Origin: Anaerolineae bacterium
Lineage (GTDB): Bacteria > Chloroflexota > Anaerolineae > 4572-78 > J111
DNA length: 17,471 nt
NCBI GenBank assembly: GCA_020433785.1
Contig: JAGRCC010000196.1
Span: forward strand, 1-17,471
Direction: 5' to 3'
This document shows positions 13,257 through 17,471 of the stretch, one piece after another. Under the pieces are notes generated by a model, which saw only the letters and a list, made by a program, of their open reading frames with translations, searched no databases and was not told the origin of the DNA. A program made the position numbers and the translations under genes. Every line of letters begins with the position of its first letter. Positions within the stretch are counted from its first letter, which is position 1.

Positions 13257-13368
13257 AGTTGCTGTCCTGCCGCCAATTCCTCAAGAATTACAGAATTTCT
13301 ACACAAAATCTAAACATCTTTTTGGTAAAGTTTTCTTAACCTACATCGACATCGTTTTGGAGCATGTG

Positions 13369-14187
13369 ATGAACACTCAACTTCATCGTAATTTATCTAT
13401 TCAAGCGGCGATCCCACCGGCCGTGAGCCGGTGGCAGGGCTTACTGGACCGGCTTGATGCCATCGACCTGGCGCACATGGACGAAGTGGCCTTGCTAAAC
13501 CGCACCGACACTAAGTATGTCCTCACCACCGACCAGCTTTATCAAGCGTTGGCCGCACTCGGCTCCGAGTACCGGGTGCTGGATGTGGACGGGATTCGAT
13601 TGAACCACTATCGCACCCTCTACTTCGACACGGTTGATTTTGGCTTGTATATGCGCCACCATGCCGGCGGGCGAAATCGCTACAAGGTTCGCAGTCGCGA
13701 ATATGTCGATACGCATCTGTCGTTTCTTGAGGTTAAACATAAGGTCGATGAGCGAACCATCAAAAATCGTCTGCAAACACCGGCTTTCGTCACCCGCTTT
13801 ACGCCCAAAACCAGCAACTTTGTCAGCGCATACACGCCACTCGACCCCCAAAGTCTGGAGCCTAAGCTCATTAACGGTTTTTCACGCATCACCCTGGTCA
13901 GTAAATATCATCGGGAACGGTTGACGCTCGATCTCAACCTGCACTTTTTTAACGATACCCAAAATGCGGTCCTGCCCAATATCGCCATTGCTGAAGTCAA
14001 GCAAGACGGCATTAATCGCCATTCGGATTTTGTCCGATATATGCGAGCCATGAATATTCGACCCAGCGGTTTTAGCAAATATTGCGTTGGCGTCTCGATG
14101 TTGTATCCGCATATAAAACACAACAACTTTAAACCCCATCTACGTTTAATCAACAAACTTATGCGAGGAAATGACTATGTTCACTGA
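13369..14187 (+). CDS. VTC-domain (polyphosphate polymerase-type) protein
   Basis: 272 residues from the ATG at 13369. GGAG six nt upstream fits this start; the in-frame TTG (13357) and GTG (13366) upstream do not. Family blocks are clear: LLNRTDTKYVL (residues about 42-52, RxDxKY), HYRTLYFDTVDFGLYMRHH (about 80-98), NRYKVRSREY (103-112), FLEVKHKVDERTIKNR (119-134), LVSKYHRERLTLDL (177-189) and IAEVKQDG (207-214). These basic and acidic clusters line the tunnel of CYTH/TTM-fold enzymes such as the yeast Vtc4 polyphosphate polymerase. The protein is soluble with no signal peptide. Its end overlaps the DUF4956 gene, a common partnership for bacterial VTC proteins, so polyphosphate synthesis at the membrane is the working hypothesis. 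The activity of this protein is inferred only. Confidence 0.87.
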   Translation: MNTQLHRNLSIQAAIPPAVSRWQGLLDRLDAIDLAHMDEVALLNRTDTKYVLTTDQLYQALAALGSEYRVLDVDGIRLNHYRTLYFDTVDFGLYMRHHAGGRNRYKVRSREYVDTHLSFLEVKHKVDERTIKNRLQTPAFVTRFTPKTSNFVSAYTPLDPQSLEPKLINGFSRITLVSKYHRERLTLDLNLHFFNDTQNAVLPNIAIAEVKQDGINRHSDFVRYMRAMNIRPSGFSKYCVGVSMLYPHIKHNNFKPHLRLINKLMRGNDYVH

Positions 14188-14821
14188 ACTCACTAGCTTT
14201 ATTCTGGGCGCTGGCCTTAATTTGGCTGTGGCCCTCCTTATTGTCCGATTTATTTACTATCCAACCACGCAAGATAAAAATTACGTCTTTACATTTTTGG
14301 CCTTTAACACCACCATCTATTTTGTCCTGGGGCTGCTAACCAGCGTTGAGGTGAGTGTAGGCATCGGGTTTGGCCTGTTCGCCATCTTTTCCGTGCTGCG
14401 CTACCGCACCGACGAGATGCCCACGCGGGAGATGACTTACTTATTCATCATCATCGCCCTGCCGGTGATGAACGCCATGCTGGCCTCAAGTGACAGCCTG
14501 GTGAAGTTGTTAATTGCCAATGGGGCCGTGGTGACACTGCTCTATGTATTGGAACGCGGTTGGGGCTTTCATTTTGAAGCCAGCAAGAAAATTACCTACG
14601 AAAACATCGCGCTGATCGCCCCGGCCTATCGCACGCAGCTGCTGGCCGACCTCCAGGAACGCACCGGCCTACCAATCAAACGGGTCGAGATCGGCCGGAT
14701 TGATTTTCTGCGTGATACGGCCGAACTCAAGGTCTATTACGATGAACCCCCGCTTGAGGCCCACGCTCCTGCTCAGGTCGAAGGTCGTTCTCCGCAGGCT
14801 CATCGCATTTTGGAATCTTAG
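14177..14821 (+). CDS. DUF4956 integral membrane protein
   Basis: 214 residues. The ATG at 14177 is preferred over 14171 because AGGA (14166-14169) is then 7 nt away. Four hydrophobic helices (about 6-26, 36-56, 61-75 and 84-101, with a fifth possible at 108-124) surround the family hallmark AIFSVLRYRTDEMPTREMTYLF, a charged loop between helices. A soluble C-terminal region of about 80 residues (LLADLQERTGLPIKRVEIGRID) is probably cytosolic. The gene overlaps the VTC gene by 11 bp, so the two are translationally coupled. Function is unknown; the VTC association suggests a role in polyphosphate handling or in anchoring the polymerase. The third partner often seen with this pair, a CotH-type protein, is absent here. 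Confidence 0.9.
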   Translation: MFTELTSFILGAGLNLAVALLIVRFIYYPTTQDKNYVFTFLAFNTTIYFVLGLLTSVEVSVGIGFGLFAIFSVLRYRTDEMPTREMTYLFIIIALPVMNAMLASSDSLVKLLIANGAVVTLLYVLERGWGFHFEASKKITYENIALIAPAYRTQLLADLQERTGLPIKRVEIGRIDFLRDTAELKVYYDEPPLEAHAPAQVEGRSPQAHRILES

Positions 14822-14842
14822 TTTATCAACAGCAATCCCCCC

Positions 14843-14879
14843 TTTAACACGCTCAGGTTAATAACCTGAGCGTGTTAAA
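14843..14879 (+). terminator. 37-bp near-perfect palindrome after DUF4956 (terminator-like)
   Basis: TTTAACACGCTCAGGTTA (14843-14860) and its exact reverse complement (14862-14879) flank one central A. As RNA it folds into a long stem with a small AT loop 21 nt after the stop codon. No U-tract follows (AACAGC), so it is either a non-canonical terminator or a 3' stabiliser. Confidence 0.6.
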
Positions 14880-14932
14880 CAGCACCCCCTCTTATATACA
14901 CTACTTGGGCTATTTCAATAATCCTCATAGTG

Positions 14933-14961
14933 TTGACCGGAATTACCCTATTTGGTATAGT
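14933..14961 (+). promoter_or_regulatory. Sigma-70-type promoter of mscL
   Basis: TTGACC (14933-14938), a 17-bp spacer and TATAGT (14956-14961) form a near-consensus promoter. Expected start near 14968 gives a leader of about 100 nt, which contains the palindrome at 15010-15023. Confidence 0.75.
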
Positions 14962-15009
14962 CAGTAGTGGATGGGTGTGCTAGGCTAAAGCTACCGCTTA
15001 GGCTCACTC

Positions 15010-15023
15010 GTTTGGGCCCAAAC
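15010..15023. promoter_or_regulatory. 14-bp perfect palindrome in the mscL leader
   Basis: GTTTGGGCCCAAAC is perfectly self-complementary and lies 45 nt before the mscL ATG, downstream of the proposed start. It could be a repressor operator. It is poor as an RNA hairpin because the dyad has no loop. Confidence 0.35.
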
Positions 15024-15067
15024 AGCGTATCTTATATTTCAATCCAGAACTATGACAAGGACATACA

Positions 15068-15571
15068 ATGCTCAAAATCATCAACGACATCAAAGAATTT
15101 GCTATGCGGGGGAATGTAGTGGATCTGGCCGTTGGGTTTACGGTGGGGGCTGCTTTCACGACCATTGCCCGGTCGCTGGTCGATGATATTATTATGCCGG
15201 TGGTGGGCTTGATTGTGGGTCGGGTTGAATTCAAGGATTTATTTTGGATGCTCAAAGCCGGACCGCAACAATCCCCGCCCTACACCACATTGGCCGACGC
15301 TCAAGCCGCCGGAGCGGTTACCGTCAATTACGGGGTCTTTATCAACAACGTGCTGGCCTTTGTCATTGTCACACTGGTGATGTTTTTTCTCATCCGGCTG
15401 GCTAACCGCATTGAACGCGAGCTTGAAGAAGGTTTTGGTACCGCCGAAGACACCATCCCGACGCACAAGAAATGCCCCTTCTGTCTATCAACTATTCCTC
15501 GCAAGGCCACTCGCTGCCCCCAATGTACTTCGGAGTTGCAGCCGATTGAAGAGACGCAAAAGCCGGGGTGA
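15068..15571 (+). CDS. mscL: Large-conductance mechanosensitive channel with C-terminal zinc ribbon
   Basis: Emergency osmotic release valve in the cytoplasmic membrane, pentameric in the family. Of 167 residues, the first 120 or so are standard MscL: the N-terminal amphipathic segment and TM1 (FAMRGNVVDLAVGFTVGAAF, about 11-45), an extracytoplasmic loop (PYTTLADAQAAGAVTVNYGVF) and TM2 (about 92-112). The usual short cytosolic helix is then followed by an added zinc-ribbon-like tail with Cys136-x2-Cys139-x10-Cys150-x2-Cys153 (KKCPFC ... RCPQCTSEL). Typical MscL is about 130-150 residues and ends after the helix. AAGGA lies 7 nt before the ATG. Monocistronic: its own promoter upstream and an intrinsic terminator downstream. 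The tail may bind metal or sense redox state; this is inference. Confidence 0.95.
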   Translation: MLKIINDIKEFAMRGNVVDLAVGFTVGAAFTTIARSLVDDIIMPVVGLIVGRVEFKDLFWMLKAGPQQSPPYTTLADAQAAGAVTVNYGVFINNVLAFVIVTLVMFFLIRLANRIERELEEGFGTAEDTIPTHKKCPFCLSTIPRKATRCPQCTSELQPIEETQKPG

Positions 15572-15626
15572 GCCAGAACTCAACCTACCACCGATTCTCC
15601 AAATAGAGCCATTTACCCTAAAGGAC

Positions 15627-15648
15627 AGGTCATTGGCCTGACCTTTTT
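15627..15648 (+). terminator. Intrinsic terminator of mscL
   Basis: AGGTCA (15627-15632) and TGACCT (15639-15644) form a perfect stem around TTGGCC and run into TTTTT (15644-15648). It lies 56 nt past the mscL stop. Confidence 0.85.
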
Positions 15649-15675
15649 GCTTGACCCTAACTGATCTGAGGCCTG

Positions 15676-15704
15676 ATGTCATTATGCTTCGCTGCGGCTA
15701 TACT
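15676..15704 (+). promoter_or_regulatory. Promoter of the Rieske protein gene
   Basis: ATGTCA (15676-15681, 4 of 6 to the -35 consensus), a 17-bp spacer and TATACT (15699-15704, 5 of 6 to the -10). Start near 15711 leaves a 35-nt leader containing the AGGAGG ribosome site at 15735-15740. Confidence 0.6.
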
Positions 15705-15745
15705 AAATGTAACCGGCTTTCTACAATAATACATAGGAGGAAATA

Positions 15746-17471
15746 ATGACATCGAGTCCAAATTACGTTTTTGCCGCCAAACTTAGCCAGGTGCAAGCCG
15801 CCGGCTGCACCGCTGTTCACGTCAACGGCCATACGGTGGCGCTGTTTGCCCACAATGACCGGGTCTACGCGGTCGATAATCGCTGCCCGCACATGGGCTT
15901 TCCGCTCGACAAAGGCACGGTCAAAGATGGCATCCTCACTTGCTACTGGCACTACGCCCGCTTCGACCTGGCCAGCGGCGGCACGTTTGACCAATTCGCC
16001 GATGACGTGCGCGCCTTTCCGGTCGAGGTCCGCGGCGACGAGGTTTGGGTCGATATCGCCCCGCCCGACGATCTCAAAGGTCATCATCAGGAGCGACTGC
16101 GGGTGGGCTTGGAGCGTGATTTGCCGTTGGTCATCGGCAAGGCGGCCTTGGTACTGCTGGAACACGACGGCGACCCGGTGACGCCCTTCCGCGTGGGGCT
16201 GGAGTTTGGCACGCGCTATCGCCAAGCCGGTTGGGGGCAGGGGTTGACGATTCTGGTGTGTATGATGAATATCCTGCCCTACTTGAGCCAGGAGGATAAA
16301 CCACGGGCCTTGTACAAAGGCTTATCGGCCGTGGCCCGCGAAAGTTTTGGCTCCGCACCTCGATTTCCGATCCGGCCGTTGACCACCAACACCACCGACA
16401 TCGCCACCTTCAAACGCTGGTTTCGCCAATTCATCGAAGTGCGCGACGACGAAGGGGCCGAACGCTGCTTGGTCTCCGCCATCCGCGCCGGAGCCGATGA
16501 CCGGCAGTTGGCCGACATCCTATTTTCCGCCGTAACCGACCATCGCTATATTCAAATTGGCCACGTGGCTGACTTCACCAATAAGGCGTTTGAAGCCTTA
16601 GACATTGCCGGTTGGGACCTGGCCGAGACGGTGCTGCCCAACCTGGTCACGGCCTACGCCAACGCCAGCCGCCAGGAAGAATCTAATGCCTGGCGCAACC
16701 CGATTGACTTAATCGAGATCCTGGACGAGGCCTTTGACCGGCTGCCCCAGGTGGTCGCCCAAGGGCGTGAGCAGCGAGGTCAATGGCAGGGCCGTGACGA
16801 CCTCATTCCCGCCCTCCTCAGCGACAATCCTCGCGACAGCGTTGAGGCTCTGCTGGCGGCGCTGGCCGCCGGGGCAGCCGAGACGGACCTGGCGGCGACG
16901 GTTGCCTACGCGGCGGCCTTGCGCATCGCACGGTTCCACACCAGCAACGAATTCACCGATTGGGACACCGCCCTGCACACCTTCACCTTTGCCAATGCCA
17001 TCGAACAGGGGTTGCGGCGGGCGCCCTCTATCGAACTGCTGCGCGGCGTCTTCGATGCGGCCATGAGCGTTTATCTGGACCGCTTCCTCAACATCCCGGC
17101 GGCGTCCTTGCCCCAACCCAACGGTAATACCGGGGAGACGGCCCCCGTTCTGGCTGAGCTGCCGGCCTTGCTTAACCGGCAGCAGCAAGTCAACCAGGCC
17201 GCCGATTATGTGGCCCGCTATCTATTCCACGACGGCCAGCCGGACCAACTCCTGGCCATGTTGGGCAAGCTGCTGCTGCGAGAAGATCGCGACTTCCATA
17301 CCATTCAGACGGTGGAAGGGGCGTTTAAGCAGTATTCGCGCCGGCGCGGCACCGATGCCGGCAACCATACTTTGATTGCCGCTGCGCGCTACTTGGCAGC
17401 CCATGCCCCCACGGTTCGCGCCCAGGAGCAGACTTTTAGTATCGCTCAACGACTGCATCGCGGCGAGCGTC
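15746..17471 (+). CDS. Rieske [2Fe-2S] domain fused to a long helical domain, partial
   Basis: Open from the ATG at 15746 (AGGAGG 5 nt upstream) to the right edge with no stop: 575 codons, C-terminus missing. Residues about 7-105 are a Rieske ferredoxin-type domain with both cluster half-sites, Cys47-Pro-His49 (NRCPHMGFPLDKG) and Cys66-Tyr-Trp-His69, followed by FDLASGGTF. There is no signal peptide or TM helix, so it is cytosolic. From about 115 onward the protein is predominantly helical and Ala/Leu-rich. Noticeable segments include VGLEFGTRYRQAGWGQGLTIL, AIRAGADDRQLADILFSAV and IQIGHVADFTNKAFEALD. I do not recognise this as a ring-hydroxylating oxygenase catalytic domain: no His-His-Asp iron site is evident. 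Likely an electron-transfer domain attached to an uncharacterised module. Confidence 0.88.
   Translation, partial: MTSSPNYVFAAKLSQVQAAGCTAVHVNGHTVALFAHNDRVYAVDNRCPHMGFPLDKGTVKDGILTCYWHYARFDLASGGTFDQFADDVRAFPVEVRGDEVWVDIAPPDDLKGHHQERLRVGLERDLPLVIGKAALVLLEHDGDPVTPFRVGLEFGTRYRQAGWGQGLTILVCMMNILPYLSQEDKPRALYKGLSAVARESFGSAPRFPIRPLTTNTTDIATFKRWFRQFIEVRDDEGAERCLVSAIRAGADDRQLADILFSAVTDHRYIQIGHVADFTNKAFEALDIAGWDLAETVLPNLVTAYANASRQEESNAWRNPIDLIEILDEAFDRLPQVVAQGREQRGQWQGRDDLIPALLSDNPRDSVEALLAALAAGAAETDLAATVAYAAALRIARFHTSNEFTDWDTALHTFTFANAIEQGLRRAPSIELLRGVFDAAMSVYLDRFLNIPAASLPQPNGNTGETAPVLAELPALLNRQQQVNQAADYVARYLFHDGQPDQLLAMLGKLLLREDRDFHTIQTVEGAFKQYSRRRGTDAGNHTLIAAARYLAAHAPTVRAQEQTFSIAQRLHRGER

Noticed and set aside
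15698..16225. 175-codon reverse-strand ORF over the Rieske gene start
   Set aside because: It would cover the promoter, AGGAGG site and Rieske cluster motifs of the plus-strand gene; it is a shadow ORF.
1..17471. CRISPR arrays, tRNA/rRNA genes, intact insertion sequences or prophage genes
   Set aside because: No regularly spaced repeats, no tRNA-like cloverleaf or rRNA stretches, and no transposase or integrase found on either strand by reading.

Overview
The window reads like a chromosomal segment from an environmental bacterium with moderately GC-rich coding regions. The best guess is a Chloroflexota (Anaerolineae-like) genome. The guess rests on the gene mix: a MacB-type ABC exporter with a long coiled-coil adaptor, a Thr/Ala-rich lipoprotein carrying SH3b and WSPDG-propeller repeats, a Tat-lipoprotein intradiol dioxygenase, a VTC/DUF4956 pair, and MscL with a zinc-ribbon tail. 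No marker gene fixes the taxonomy. There is no tRNA, rRNA, CRISPR array, intact insertion sequence or phage gene.

Layout. (1) Positions 1-140, minus strand: 5' end of a cysteine synthase gene, followed by its promoter region and a strong terminator that closes the next minus-strand operon. (2) Positions 462-2338, minus strand: a six-TM DesK/LiaS-like histidine kinase and a NarL/LuxR-type response regulator, joined by an ATGA overlap. (3) Positions 2339-2652: a divergent control region. It holds an extended -10 promoter that would make the kinase mRNA leaderless, and two 18-bp palindromes of identical geometry spaced 22 bp apart. (4) Positions 2653-7230, plus strand: a five-gene operon with a DUF4405-like haem-type membrane protein, a small bitopic protein, a periplasmic adaptor, an ABC ATPase and a MacB-like permease. 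Together, (2) to (4) look like a membrane-sensing two-component system driving an exporter that has an unusual redox-type membrane partner. (5) Positions 7411-11178: a large surface lipoprotein (SH3b, beta-propeller, duplicated Cys-containing domain) and a secreted subtilase whose propeptide-like domain lies at the C-terminus. (6) Positions 11362-12216: a receiver-only response regulator directly abutting an anchored haem-binding (CxxCH) protein. (7) Positions 12346-13164: a Tat-exported intradiol dioxygenase lipoprotein with a textbook terminator. (8) Positions 13369-14821: a VTC-domain (polyphosphate polymerase-type) protein overlapping a DUF4956 membrane protein. (9) Positions 15068-15571: MscL with a zinc-ribbon tail. 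(10) Positions 15746 to the right edge: a Rieske domain fused to a long helical region of unknown function, still open at the window end.

The most promising candidates for something undescribed are the kinase/regulator - DUF4405 - small bitopic protein - MacAB-like module with its twin-palindrome control region, the subtilase with a displaced propeptide domain, the 107-residue duplicated C-x11-C domain in the lipoprotein, and the Rieske-helical fusion.
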